From Combretum micranthum (taxonomy: Eukaryota > Streptophyta > Magnoliopsida > Myrtales > Combretaceae), in the NCBI GenBank assembly GCA_024138025.1, contig JAMXBD010001032.1, forward strand, positions 248,001-312,000: a stretch of DNA of 64,000 bases. Reading direction: 5' to 3'. The notes below the pieces were generated by a model that was not told the origin of the DNA, searched no databases, and saw only the letters and a list, made by a program, of their open reading frames with translations. Shown piece by piece: positions 13,108-26,085 of this stretch (the first letter of the stretch is position 1; the number at the start of each line of letters is the position of its first letter). The position numbers and the translations under genes were made by a program.

Positions 13108-15120
13108 GAAATGTGTGGTAAGAAAGTACTTTTATATCACAAAATGCATCTTGTTAATTAGTGTTTCCTATTTAATTAAATTTCATATGATGTTATCTGC
13201 ACATAGTTTTTTCATATGGACTCCATGACATTTAATTAATTTAGGTTGTCATTTAAGTTCGGGTGCTCTTGAGCTCTAGAGATGTCTAGACTTTCATTAG
13301 TTGTGTAATTGTTCTCTCCATAAATGGAAGTTTTTCCTAGTTAATGGACGGTCATTGTTGTCATTGGATTGGCTACCTCAAGCATGTAAAACTCTGACTA
13401 TACCCATGTTATACGTAATGTTTACACTATTTAGAAGAAGTGCCCTAATTATATTTTGAAGTCAAGACTCAAGACCTTGTGCAATTTGTCCTAAGAGTGA
13501 GCAATAGAACCTTAACACTAAGTGTCTAGGAGGAGAAGTGAGATCAGAATTTGCTTATCCAGTTTTATTCTAGAGATGCGATTTCTTTCAGCTTTATTAG
13601 CAATTGCTTAAAGTGATTAAACTAAATTTTAGTGTGGTGTATTCCAGTCATATGGATGTCCCTCTTGCATTTGCCTTGTGCTATTTGTGCTTCATCTCAT
13701 TGAGTTTCAAGATGACCTGATTCTAGCCTATTTCTCTCTATAGTAAACTGAAGTAAATCCAGTAATTATATATATGAAATGAAAATAAAAGTACAGGAGC
13801 CCATTTTCAGATACTCAGATACAACAGTCAATTTGCTGATCTAACTGTCAGCAAGAGACAGTTTCATTATTTATTTATTCATTTTTTCCTTCACACTTCT
13901 GCTGAGCATTTCGGTTGTCGGATCAAATGTTTGCAACTGTGCTTTTCCCTTATTGGTCTATTGATGATTAAATGATTGTAGCTCTTGGTGTTTTACAGGT
14001 TGATTGATTTGATGCAGAATATTGTTGTTGATATAAATCTCCCTTGTCAGGTACCAAATTAGATTGAAATTATACCATGTATACCTTTTTCCATTCCCCC
14101 ACCCCAGATTAAGGTGTAGTCGGATTGATTTATTACCAAGCAACCGGGGATTTTTGCTTTTAGATTTGTAATCTCAGGATGCTTGGGTGCATTAACAAAA
14201 ATAAGGGGAACTGGCAATTAATGTCAGAGATACATAGCACAAGTTCGAAAATTCATCTAAACCAAGCTTTTCCCCTTCAAATTATATTAAGGGCTGCAGA
14301 TATTTATTGCAAGTCCGCACGCCTGCACGCCCTCCTCTATCATATTCTATCTTTTCACAGTGCATGGCTTGTAAACTCTAGACTTATCAATGATGGGTGA
14401 TGGCTCTGCAGTTGTAAAGCATGGTTTTATTTCTTCACCAAGGACCAGAAAAAAAAAAAAAAAAAAAAAAGGGTTATCAAGCAAAGAATGTTGTCAAGTG
14501 AAACGAGCTTATTGCCTCGTCTTTTTCTTATAAATGGAAGAAAAAGGGGCCTCTTAAGACATATTGATCAACGTTTGCAAGGGTATATTACTGAGTAATG
14601 GTCCTCCGCTAGAAATTAGAATACAGCTGCAGTTGCAATGGGGCACCAAAAACTCCAAGTGGTAGAAATATTTCATTTCGTGATTTTTTAGGAAGTGGTG
14701 GTGGTTGTTGTTATTGCTTGCAGTACATGGTTACAACTTGCTAAGATTATTAATATTCAGTAAAATTATAACTCCAGAGGACGGAGTGAATTTACAGCGA
14801 CATTCATGATAAAATTACAAATTATTGGATAATAAGGAAATCCTTTGTGATGATGCTTTTGTCGTGTTCACTGCTGGGCTTGATTGGGGAGAGGATCTTC
14901 TGTTTTCTGTACATAGACTGACTGCTTATGGATAATGCTTCTCCGATATTGGGTCTACCCATCCAGGCACCAGGTATTTTGAAGACCTGTATTTTGTTCC
15001 TTTCCTTATTGAGTATAAATGGATTGGTCCTAAGCCCCCCTCCTTTCTAAAATATTTATAGGAAAGCAAAGTCTCTGTTTTGTAGTCTTCCGTTGGAAAA
15101 ATATGTAATAGGCCCATTGA
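13108..15120 (+). other. Probable 3' UTR region of the TNO1-type gene, possibly with spliced 3' UTR exons
   Basis: No protein-coding gene is seen. A donor-like GTGTGGTAAGA follows the stop by about 10 bp. TTTTACAG at about 13998 and a donor-like TTGTCAGGTACC at about 14048 bracket a potential 50-bp non-coding exon, and AATCTCAG near 14176 could begin the next one. No clear polyadenylation signal fixes the end. All splice calls here are inference. Confidence 0.35.
14449..14470 (+). repeat. Poly-A tract (22 A)
   Basis: An uninterrupted run of 22 A lies in the presumed 3' UTR region. There is no target duplication or retrocopy next to it, so I read it as a simple mononucleotide repeat. Confidence 0.9.
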
Positions 15121-16351
15121 CGGATTGGAGAACTTTGCGTACGTTTGAGTAGATGAAAAATGTTTAATTACTTTTGTTTTAAAATTATTTTGAAAGGCTA
15201 AGCACGTCTCTGATGTCTATAAAAAAGAGAAATTACTAAAATCTTTTTTTAAATTGCATCTTAAGAATGTGATTTGAATCGTTTCATTTATAAAGTTGTA
15301 TTTGATGATAGTATCAAAATCGCTGGAGAAACATGCAATTTTGCAGGACATGTAATAATTGTTTGATTATTAATTTAATTTTATTTAAATATTTAATTTT
15401 ATCAATGATACTTAAAAAAAAAAATCCGTGTGACTTGAGTTTGGGACATGTAAGAGTATTTTTAGTGTCTTCATGCGTTGACTTAATTTGATAAGTAGAT
15501 ACCCTACAACGCATTTCACCATTTTGAATCAACATTGAAGATTAATTTTGGAATAAATATATTTGAAATTCTTCATGATATGCGGACGTAAGCACGGTTT
15601 AGTTTGGGTCCAAAAAGGATTTGAAATTGCTTTGTCCCAGTTCTTGAAATGGTGGAAATGGAACAAAATTTATGGAAGCCAAGTTAATACTGGGAACTAG
15701 TGGTTTCCATAGGTTAGTTTTGGTCCTGTTGTAATCGTGAATCATCCTTTTTTTTTTTCTAAATAAAAAATAAATAAATAAGCGCCTGTCTATTCATAAA
15801 TACATAAATGTGGTAATTATATACATGGGATTAGCTTAAGCTATTTCTTATGGACTAAATCTTTAGGTTGATAGTAGAGCCCAATGATTTAAGACTCATT
15901 TAATAGGGATGTATTGATAAGATTTCGCTTGGTGGGCTTGGAACAATGATCATCGAACTAGTCAACTTGTTCTTGATCTTTCTTAGTTATCTCATGTGAA
16001 TAGAAGACATATTTATCGAATTTGGTTATGAGAAGCTTGCTTAGGGATTATATAATCGTTAAAGTCCAAAAGAGGAGTAAATAATATTAAAGCTACTTTA
16101 TCTCATCCATTGATCATGATAATGATCCAACAAATATCATTACCGGTTTATCTCCTCCATCTATATGTGGGGTTATCTAATGGATGAGAGCAAACTTCAA
16201 AATCTATATACATATGCTTCATTCTTCTCGTTTATGACAAGAATGAAGCTACAAAAGAATGTTGTTATGTTGACAGACACTGAAAGATCAAAGCACTCAA
16301 CTTATTATCACACATACTTGAGAGCTATTGAGAATTATATGTTCCTCCCTC
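15121..16351. other. Intergenic, nothing recognisable
   Basis: AT-rich DNA with several homopolymer runs (for example A9 near 15415 and T9 near 15752). Short open frames on both strands resemble no known family. I see no repeat ends or transposon motifs. Confidence 0.6.
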
Positions 16352-16905
16352 TAGGGTTGCAAACGAGTCAAATTACTTACGAGTTACTTAAGCTCAGCTC
16401 GCTTCAGGCTCGGCTCAAGCTCGATTAGTAAAAGAGTTGAGTCCAAGCTTAAAGTAAAACTTGTTTATTTAAATAGGCTAAGCTTAAGCTTTGATCTAGA
16501 TTTGTGAGTTGGCTCATAAACAAGCTCGTAAACAAGCTCATTAGCAAATTTTTGAATTTTTAATGCATGATGTATTATCTTTAACTACATAATAAAAACA
16601 ATAAAAATTTATTTTTTTATTTAATAATTTTGTATATATCATAATCACACACACACACACATACATATATATATAAGAAAATGGAGAACGAGCTATCTAA
16701 ATGAGTCAGGCTTGAATTTAAATTTTAAGCTCAATAAAAAACTCGGCTTGACTAAAGCTCATTTCATAAACGAGCCGAGGTCGAGTCTTGATTTCAAGTT
16801 AGATAAAAAGCTCGACTAGACCTCGAGCTTGAGCTTACTAAATTTTAAACGAGCCAAGCTCGGGCCTTTAAAAACTCAGCTCAACTTGGCTCGTTTGCAA
16901 CCCTG
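16352..16905. mobile_element. Non-autonomous hAT-type element (about 554 bp)
   Basis: The ends are a near-perfect terminal inverted repeat: TAGGGTTGCAAACGAG on the left, and CAGGGTTGCAAACGAG as the complement of the right end. The left half reads AAGCTCAGCTCGCTTCAGG and the right half carries repeated GAGCTTGAGCT/CTCGAGC-type motifs, so it can fold into a long imperfect hairpin. The T/CAGGG start is typical of plant hAT elements. It contains no transposase. An 8-bp duplication is not clean: both flanks are pyrimidine-rich (GTTCCTCC and GCTCCTCC) but they do not sit exactly at the ends. Confidence 0.75.
16648..16675. repeat. CA/TA microsatellite inside the hAT-type element
   Basis: About seven CA dinucleotides are followed by interrupted TA repeats in the centre of the 16352-16905 element. 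Confidence 0.85.
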
Positions 16906-17890
16906 CTCCTCCAATCCCTCTTCTTAACATCTCTCCATGTGTAATCGAACCAACTCTTCTCCAAGGTCAATTGAAGTACTAAATCACACGAGATGCATGT
17001 GACTAACATCATACCTCTACATATACATATACATACATATATTAAGGTGTCCATATACACTATATGGTTTGAAGTTTAATAATAGTACGTATATGTTTTT
17101 ACAATTACTCATATATTTGCACATTTGCATATATATACAAAGAAATAAGACAAACAAGAAAAGATCTAAATGGGCATTGTAAAGAGATTTTGGTCCGAAC
17201 ATTTATTTTTCTCTAATTTGAACATTGCATTCAATTGGAGGGTACATTATACTTTACCTCATTGTGAATTTCATAAATTACATTCCATTGATGTGGTAGT
17301 AAAAATTTAAACGAGATTGGGAGGGGGCCGTTGTGGAAAATTTATTTTTTCGAATTTTGAGGTTGTCTCAAAGGTGATTATGTATCCGCTAATTGAAATC
17401 AAACGGTGTAGTTCTATTATTTAAAAAAAAAAAACACTTTTGCGTGTTTGTCACTTTTATTTGAAAATTCACGTTGCTTTAAGTTTGTTACTAGTTAATT
17501 ACTTTTTGAAAGGCTATATTGTTTACTTTGAGTCCGTGTTTTTGGGAAAATAAATCTATCAATACCAAAGAGTTTTTGGAAAAAGAGTTCGTTATTTATT
17601 TATTTTTTGGTAATTTTGAAAAAAAAAAACATATCTACCAAATATTATGTGACAAAATGATTTTTTATTCATTTTTCTTTTTTTTTTTAGAAAATAAAGT
17701 AGAAGGAAGAGTTTATTGACTTTGCATATTGTCCGGTGTAGAGGTAGCTGTGCTCCTAGCCAAAGAGTTGAAGTCGCTGAAATATTCATCCTCCTTATTG
17801 GTGTAATCCATCTAGTCTTGTTAGTGACACTCTGCCTTATTCCGATTGTGGTTGTAGGCTAGTGCTTCAACTGTCATACGACCATATTTG
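16906..17890. other. Intergenic, nothing recognisable
   Basis: AT-rich sequence with TATACA-rich stretches near 17017-17045 and A/T homopolymers near 17422, 17620 and 17680. No coding or transposon signature is seen. Confidence 0.6.
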
Positions 17891-17899
17891 GACTAGTGC

Positions 17900-19990
17900 T
17901 CGTCCAACTACAAACCCATACTGCCAAAAGTTTGCTCAAATGCTGTTGTTGAAGTAGGGGTCGCTAATACCTCTCTAGCAATCCAGGATAGTGTTAGAAA
18001 TGTCTTCGTGTGGTGTTCCCACTTGTAGGCACTGACGCTATTATTGATCTTAAATGGTGTGTTTAGATATTTGTCAATCTTCAAATTTGCTTCACCTCTA
18101 TCAATGCTATAGTGCTTCTTGAATAGTCGATGTTGGAGCACCACTTTAGGTTTCTCTACAGCGGTGGCTGCCAGTGCAGTAACTGGTGTTGTTGGACTAG
18201 CAAGCATTTACCTACCATATGTGTAGCTAAATTGCAAATAAAGTTTTAATGGTATATTACTTATCTTTTTTACAACATTGCTAGCAAATATAAAATACAT
18301 GTCTTGGGTATCCGACATTTTGTCTACATTTTCATGATAATAATTTAACATGTCTTGAAGTCCTTCAACCATGTTGCATGGATCCAAAAATCTTGCCATA
18401 TTGTATATCATAGGAATTTCTATGTAATACTTCAACTACTTTTAAGTCATATCATTAGCACACATTTATAATATAGAATTGTATCCTACCTTTTATAGTA
18501 TGTTGATGATGTTGCATGCTTTTAGAAGAAAGAGATCAACGCTAGGGTTGTACATTCGAGAGAAAATATTTTTGCAGTCATAAAAAACCTTTAGAAGTTC
18601 CAACAAGTTACAACAAACATCTCATTCATGTGGATGAAACAATATGCTCGGTATATGCATAATTGCAAAACTACACAACAACTCCTTTTATATGATTGTG
18701 CTAGCTAAAGTTTATACATTGAATTCCATCTATGTTGCACATTTTTTCAAACTTTTGGGCCTTTTATCATGCACTCGACACTATTTTCATCGTTCTCTAT
18801 TTATTGATGGGTGATCCATGATATAGTCAACCACAAGTTTTATCGGGGAATTGTGAATTTTAAGTGATTCTATTCCATCTTTTGCACACACGTTTAGTAT
18901 ATGACATGTGCATCTTATATGGGAAAAGACCCACCTAACATCTACCAACATAATAATTCTAGATTGGCAATATTGGCTATGTTAGCAGTTGCATTGTCAA
19001 AGCCTATTGAGATATTTTTTTACTTAATCCATATGCATTAAAAATCATGCTTATTGTAGCATATATATATTTTGGATAGTATTAGCCCCATTATGTAATG
19101 TAATTAATCTTTTATGCATTATCCAGTAACAATCTATCTAGTGAGATGCTAAGTTTATGTAAGAACTCTCTCCCCTCCTACTCGTCCAAATGTTCAAACA
19201 AATAGAGAAACAACTTTCAAGTTCATTGAATGTACCTTTCCTTTTAGCTGCATCTTACCTTTCATGTACATTTGGAGGCAGTGCCTCTTCATTGTTGATG
19301 CACTCCATTTGAGGAACTGCGATTGAAGAGTTTCTTGATGGCAATAGACTAAGTTCACATTCTCACTCACGTTGAAACCCAAGCGCAACCTACCTATCAT
19401 TTGTACAAATGCATCTCGATAAGGTTCCTCCTTGAACTGCTAGAGCCTCACTTCCTTCTTTGAGTTGGATCACGATAGCTACTGCTGCAATAGATCCATA
19501 CCATATTCACTAAGGTGTTTAGACAATTCTTGGTCAAGTTCTCATAATTGTCGCCCTTTGAAAAAGGCATAATTGGTGGTGCAATAATTGTTGTGTACCC
19601 TTGTCTTCCTATTGAGACTTTTGACTTTCCTAAGATGTTTAGTGAAAATATTAAACTCGTATGGTTGAGGTGGCTTACCTGATCTCCTGCTTGGCCTGTT
19701 GCTGCGTTTCTTCACTAGAACTAGCATAGTCTTTGGCTTTGTCTTGTAAAAGTGCTTTCGCTTTTGAATCTTGGGAGCCTTCACCCACGTGCAATTAGTT
19801 TATGAGGATATTCATCTCAAAACTTAGCGGATATAGGGAAAACTGCTCCTTTGTGAAGTTGAAGTCAAAGTCGGAGGCTCATGGCTCATTAAAGTCATAG
19901 TAGTCAACATCTTCATTTACATTGATGTGTGGCTTTAGCTTATGTTCGATTTGCTTGGCCTTTTTTTTCATCTTTCTTCCTAGATTTTTT
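17900..19990 (-). pseudogene. Decayed hAT-superfamily transposase
   Basis: Read on the minus strand, three conserved blocks appear in the usual order. A metal-core block like IRCTCHILNVCAKDGI lies at about 18875-18925. A block like HRWNSMYKL lies at about 18706-18737. The C-terminal hAT dimerisation domain lies at 17908-18207 and ends with LSWIAREVLATPTSTTAFEQ. The family consensus at the last site is ARDILAIPASSAASER, so the match is good. A preceding fragment at 18208-18435 carries MARFLDPCN, like the usual LDPR motif. Upstream 19190-19990 has basic fragments where a BED zinc finger would lie, but I cannot make it out. Many stops and frame changes separate the blocks, so it is inactive. No terminal repeats were identified. 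Confidence 0.8.
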
Positions 19991-20181
19991 TTTAGGATCC
20001 ACCAAAGAAAAAAAAAAGCTATTAATTCTTTTTTCAAAAGTAGGATAATGAAATGTAAATTGTGTAGATTTGTCACAAAACAATACTGTGCATTTTATGA
20101 ATGCAGAAGGTTAATAATTAACAAAGAAGGTGCTAAAGAAAATAGATTGCCAAAGTTTCTCAGTAAGTGTTGTGTATTAAA

Positions 20182-20570
20182 TGTTAGTGAATTTGCAAAT
20201 TCACTCCCTAAAATTTAACATATGTGTAGATTCACATCTCAATTTTTAAAGCGAACTTTTTGACCTTTTAAACTTTCAAAAATTAACACAGTTAAAGATA
20301 ATTAATAATTTTCATGAATTTGTTGAGAGGTAAGGAAGAGGAGGGGAGGAAGGGAGGGTGTGGGTGGTGGTAAATCTTCATATAAATAAAAGTTTTGAGG
20401 GTGAATGTATACATAGGTAAAACTTCGAGGGGATATTTTGCAACCATCATTATTTTGTTTTAACAGAAAATGTTGTGTGTCCTTAATAGTGTAAATTTTT
20501 TGAAGTTTAAGGGATTAAATTGATCATTTTGAAGGTTTAGGGGGTGGATTTGCAATTTTCCCTCATATGT
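20182..20570. mobile_element. MITE-like element with long inverted ends
   Basis: The left end reads TTTGCAAATTCACTCCCTAA and the complement of the right end reads ATTGCAAATCCACCCCCTAA, a clear inverted repeat enclosing about 390 bp of non-coding AT-rich DNA. Exact ends and target duplication could not be fixed, so the superfamily is uncertain. Confidence 0.55.
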
Positions 20571-21679
20571 TTAAATAACCAACAATGCAATATAGCGTGT
20601 GGAGAAGTTCGGAAAATTTCAAAATAAGAACTCAATAGTATATAGTATGAACGTTTGAAATTTTGTGCAAGCATTTTATATAATCCTTGATTGATTTTAT
20701 AAGCAAGTGTTGAAATTTGAATGTTTGATATTTTTGGAAATAAGAAATAGTAGAAGCCAGTGAGATTCTTGACTTACCACAATTATTTCTTTCACATTCG
20801 CACCCATTCACACATTCAAAATTTAACGTTCTTAGATTGAGAAATGAGAACAATGAAAGCTAAGTTTTTGTGTCTAATATATTCCCGACTTAGTGAAGAT
20901 ATATTCACCTATATGCGTTCTCTGCTTCTCTAATAATTGAACATTCAAAAATTAGTAAACAATGGAAGTTAGAATCTTAGACAGTAGGCTGAATTTGCCA
21001 CATGCCTACGTCTACCATTACCCATAATTAATTACCTCTCAAGCCTTACCTCTCTCTCTCTGTCTCTCTCTCTCTCTCTCTTTGTGGCATGCTTTTTTAA
21101 AAGAAACATCAATGGAAACAAGCAAATGAATTTGGACAAATAATGTGATGACATAATGTATTATTTGTCATTTTCTACTTTTCCACATTTCATGCATGCT
21201 ACCACATCTTTATAAGCCCATGCGACATTATTCGAATTATTACTTAAGTACCGAGGCTCAACCACTCTCTCATCCTTGTTTCATCGAAATTCTCGGCTAA
21301 TGATGTATTGTTCACATTACTCCAATTTGCCATTGTACATTATTCGAGCATGGCCATGCTTGAGGCAGTATAGAAAACAACAAAGTGTGGAGTGAAACAT
21401 GAAGTTCTTCAAGCAAAATTTGACTAAGTGTATCCAATTTCTGAACACTTGCATTGAAGAACTTAGGGAGAGAATAATACATTACTTCACTTGCTTAAGG
21501 AATTGAAGGGTACCAAATTGTGCTTGTTGCTTATGTTTCCCTACACTTAGGATTAAACTCTCACCTTGTTAGGATCTTGTGAAAACACCTTAAACCTACA
21601 GCTTTTGACAGAAAATTGAATTAGGATAATGAAAACAAAAAGAACTTAACTTATCAAAATTAATCATGGGTTGTATCCT
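20571..21679. other. Non-coding; probable 3' non-coding part of G1 from about 21300
   Basis: No gene is seen. A CT microsatellite lies at 21051-21081. The stretch after the G1 integrase end should contain its polypurine tract and 3' LTR, but I could not match anything here to the 5' LTR at 49488-52369. The 3' LTR is missing, displaced or too diverged to recognise. Confidence 0.5.
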
Positions 21680-23086
21680 AAGAAGTGCACTTTTGTAACG
21701 TCATTAGCTTGACGTCCTTCACAAACTCATCTAAAAATCTGGTGATTGGAGTCTAAACTCTTATCGGTCTTCATTCTTCGTTCCGCCTCCCAAATATAGC
21801 TTCAATCTATGTCCATTTACCTTGAAGTTGTCATGCTTTAGATGTTTAAGCTCCACTGCTCCATGGGAGAAAACTTTCTTGACAATGAAAGGTCCTAGCC
21901 ATCAAGATCTTAACTTTCTTGGGAAAAGTTTCAACCGGAAATTAAATAAAAGCACTTGGTCCCCTTTCATTAACTTCCTTGGATGGCGGATGTGCATATC
22001 ATGGTACTTCTTTGTCCTCTCTTTGTAAATCCTTGTATTCTCATATGCTTGCCTTCTCCACTCATCAAGTTCATTTAATTACAATCTTCTTTTCACTTTG
22101 GTAGCTCTTAAGTCAAAATTGGCCATTATAATTGCCCACAATGCCTTACATTCAATCTCCATTAGGAGATGGCATGACATTCCATAAACTAGCCTATAGG
22201 GATTAGTCCCTAAAGGTGTTCTGTAGGCTGTTCTATATGCTCACAAGGCATCGTCAAGCTTCTTTGCTCAATCTCTTCTATGTGCTGCATCGTTTTTTCC
22301 AGAATTTCCTTCAACTCACAATTGGAGACTTCCACCTGTTTGCTTGTCTGAGGGTGGTAATGGTGTAGTAATTTGATATGTAACTCCATATCTCCTTAAC
22401 ACCTTTTCCATTTGTGCATTGCAGAAGTGTGTTCCCTTATCGCTTATAATGGCTTTGGGGGCTCTAAAATGGGAAAACAATTTCCTAAAGAACTTCACAA
22501 CCACTCATGCATCGTTTGTAGGCAGAGCTTGTACTCAACCCACTTAGACATGCAGTCCAACGCTACTAATATGTACTTGTTCTTGTAAGAGGTAGGGAAT
22601 AGTTTGACGAAGTCAATACCCTATAGGTAAAAAAAATCTTACACTTTAGATCGAAATTCTAAGGCATCTCATCTTTTCTTGATATGTTCCCCACTTAATG
22701 ACATCTATCATATGTGGAACAAAGACGATGAGCATCTTTAAATATAATAGGCCAATAGAAACTAGCCTCCAAAACTTCACATGCAATTCGATTAATCGAA
22801 CAATGATTACCGGTAGGGTCGGAGTGACAATCACTGAGAATATTTTAACCTTCATTGTCTGAAACAAAACATCTTATCATTTGATCAACAAAGATCCGAA
22901 AGAGAAATGGGTCCTCTTAATAATATGCTTAAGCTTAGAAAATAACTTCTTCTTTGCATGTTAATCAAGGTCACTAGGAAGGATTCATGCAACAAGATAG
23001 TTTGCAAGGTTAGTAAACCAAGGAGTTTCAAGGTTCAAAAGCTCGCACACTATGTACAATTTCTCCTTGGGGACAGCATTATTTAC
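21680..23086 (-). pseudogene. G1 integrase and C-terminal pol fragment
   Basis: Starting at the insertion junction, the minus strand gives ETPWFTNLANYLVACILP, which is the spacer between RNase H and integrase in Athila-like elements. A diverged zinc-binding region follows at 22646-22867. The core segment lies at 22316-22504, with FSHFRAPKAIISDKGTHFCN containing a catalytic Asp in its usual context. Around 21780-22080 lies the downstream stretch (for example [10 protein letters not shown]) that ends pol in such elements. There are several frame changes and stops. Confidence 0.82.
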
Positions 23087-23883
23087 TATCACGACCCTAT
23101 AGGGGACCTAGTAGGATTGCCCTAAATCGCCATATCACGTATGCACCTGTAATATGAGGATCGTCTTGTAAGTCAGTGTAAACCTCGGTTTTTCAAGTAG
23201 CTAAGATAACCCTAGAACCGGAAACCAAAACCCTAAACCGGAATAGCTCAAGTCTAGAGTGAGAACTAGGAACCCTAATTCCGGCTTTTCCTCGGTTTCC
23301 AATTAAGAAACTTTTCTAAGAAAATTTAATTTTGAATATAGTTCTTGATTCTATTTCAAACCAAGAAAATATCAGATTTTAAGAAAATTTCAATTCCGGG
23401 TCATCCCGAGACCCATTATAGAAAAACGTGCTCCGGAACTAGAATTTGAAAAATTTACTTATGAGTACTCATTTGAACCGAAATAAAATAAGGATTTCAA
23501 AAATATATTTTTCATAATTTTCCGGCTTATGAAAAATACAGTTATAGCCTTTTTATTCGTATTTCCTTACTACCGGAAATCAAATTGTCTTGTCTACTAT
23601 TCCTCACTATTCACAAGTACCACCTATATTACCTATTTGCGCACTCTATAATTTCAACCCTTACCATCACTCAAATCAACCTCTTTCTAAACACTTTTTG
23701 TCCCTTAACTTTCCATACAAATTATGACAAATACATCAAAGTTAAATCAATCAAATAAAGAAAAAAAAATTCAAACTAATTCCCTTCCCCCACAAGCTCC
23801 CCAAAACCGGCGTGATGCCCCCCCCCCCCTTTCAAGCTCCCAATTGCAATTTTTTTTACTCCATTTAACCTAAACTCATTTCA

Positions 23884-23890
23884 TATATAA
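23884..23890 (+). promoter_or_regulatory. TATA box of long LTR A
   Basis: TATATAA followed by a CT-rich stretch lies 707 bp from the LTR start. B and C have TATAAATA at 701 and 727 bp. A donor-like GTAA follows at 24057. Confidence 0.55.
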
Positions 23891-25898
23891 ACTACTTTTT
23901 CTCTCTCTTTCCTCATTCTTTCACTTTTCAATTTTTACAAAGTGTAAAAGCTCTCAAATCCTCCCCATTTTCCCCTCCCTTGCCGTGAGAAATTGTGCCC
24001 CCCCACTCACCCACACAACTTTCCATTTCTTCTTTTCATCTTCTATTTCACTTCAAGTAAGTAAACTTTTACTCCTTCCACTCTTAGATCTTTGTTATGG
24101 CTAAGTGATTCTTGGATATTTCAACTAAATGTCCCCATGATCTTTTGGTAGGGACAATGAGATATCAAAACAAGAATACCGAATTATTACAAAGTAGATC
24201 TAACGTTTAAAGGAGTTTTCATGCCAAAAGCTTTATGTTTATTCATAAAAAAGTATTTTAAACAAAAGATCTTTTATAAAAATATAGTTTTATGTTTTCA
24301 AAACTCATTTAAGCATTTGAAATAATAGATCTATTATTTTACTACTCATAATCATGTAGGCATTTAAGGTCTCATTATTATTTTGTGTTTATGTGCATTA
24401 ATAATCTTTAATGCTTTTGTCTTTAGTAAATAACTTTCTTAGTATATAGATCTATGGGTAGATAAGTTAATAAAGTCAAAAAAAAGGAAAGCACTTTTCA
24501 AGAAATGAACTTGTGTAAATTCGGATGACTTTGGGAACCTAGGTTAAAAACACTTTATCAACTTCTAAACATATACTTTTCAAGAAAAATGAAGCCTATA
24601 GGTAATAGATAATGTTTGGTAGTATTTTTCATGAGTCTAAATGAGTTTTACTAAAGAAAATATTTGAAAACAAGAGATGAAGTCTAATAGAAGTTTGGAT
24701 TTAAAAGTCTTAAAAACCAAATTCGTAATAATGGATAGATGGCTAGAAAACATTATTTTTCCAACTTCAAAAATGGTATTTTCTTAAATAAATGAAGTCC
24801 TTAGGGTATAGGTATAATAAATACTTAAAGTTTTAAGTATAAAATACATTTTTCCTAAAGGAATCAACTTGAAAATGGAATTTTCTAAATTCGGATTTTT
24901 GGAAACCCCCTAGTAGAAGACCCACTTAAAAGTTTACAAATGAAGATTTTATTAAAGAAATAAAGGCCTTAGGATATAACTAATATAAGGTCAAAATTTC
25001 TTTAAATAAAGTGGAGTTTTCCTAAAGAAAATCCTTGTAATATGTAGGTGTGACCAAGTGTAGTAAACTCACTTGTTAAACAATAGCATGAAGTGGTTTT
25101 CTAAGAAAAAGTTTATTTAAATTCTTTAAATATAAAAAGTTATAAGAACTTAGGCTCATTAGAGTTCATATCATGACATTCATGATAGGGAAAATCATTA
25201 CCATTGCATTTAGTTTCATTTTGTACTTAGGAATCTCAAGTGCATTTATGAAAACCAAATTTTTGGAATCGATATACCTGCTGTACAGATCTGATCCCTC
25301 AATTCCGAGCCTTAGATATTTTCAAAACTTAATTTAAACTTCATATTTAGAAAGCTCTTCCGAAGTAGATAGAAATCGATATAAAATTTACGAAATTCCG
25401 ACTTAAAATGACTAAGTTATGGCCATTTTAAAAAGGAACTTAGAAAATGACGCGAATTTCGATTTCACTAAGTTTTCTTAGAGTTTTAGAATCCTAAGAT
25501 GGTAAAATACTTATTAGGGTATTTCTTATGTGAATAGGAGAACCCGAGGATGTTGACTCTTTGCCTTCGGATTATTATTACTAGAAGAAAGATAAACCAA
25601 TGGCGGAGTGAGTTTTTCTTCCGATTCATTTGTTGTATGTGCTTGTAAAGTAGTGCACTAGAATGTAGGCCAAATGAATGGAATATGAATGATGGGGAAT
25701 AATGGGAAATTATATGTTGATGATGATGTGAGAACTCAAATTAAGAATATCGAAACTGGGTGATAAATTTTGGTTGTATATTTAGCTATGATGGATTGTC
25801 TGAGAAATTGTTTGATCACCTAAGTAAAATGGCTTAATCAACTACTTGGACTAATGCTAAATTGGCATGTGCATATCACAAGGGGAAGGAGCATTAGC

Positions 25899-26085
25899 AT
25901 TTGTAGGTTAATCGTGATCCATAAACGATATCGAATAATCGTAGGTTAGTCGTGAACCATAAATGATATCGAATAATCGTAGGTTAGTCGTGAACCATAA
26001 ACGACATCGAATAATTGTAGGTTAGTCGTGAACCATAAACGACATCGAATAATCGTAGGTTAACAGTGAACCATAAACGGCATAT
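25899..26085 (+). repeat. 38-bp tandem repeat, about 4.9 copies, within LTR A
   Basis: The unit begins AATCGTAGGTTAGTCGTGAA and continues with CCATAAACGACATCGAAT. Copies start near 25899, 25937, 25975, 26013 and 26051 and differ by a few bases. Copies B and C have different sequence at the same place, C with its own short imperfect repeats near 60590-60740, so this position is hypervariable in the family. Confidence 0.9.

Noticed and set aside
14449..14470. Poly-A run considered as the tail of a retrocopy or SINE
   Set aside because: No upstream promoter boxes, no target duplication and no gene-like sequence precede it.
17592..17789. Overlapping short frames at 17519-17789
   Set aside because: Made mostly of A/T homopolymer codons (Lys and Phe runs), with no family match.
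21822..22028. 68-residue plus-strand open frame
   Set aside because: It is antisense to the G1 pol C-terminal region, which is recognisable on the minus strand.
25899..26085. Regularly spaced 38-bp units considered as a CRISPR-like array
   Set aside because: The units abut directly with no variable spacers, and the setting is a plant LTR.
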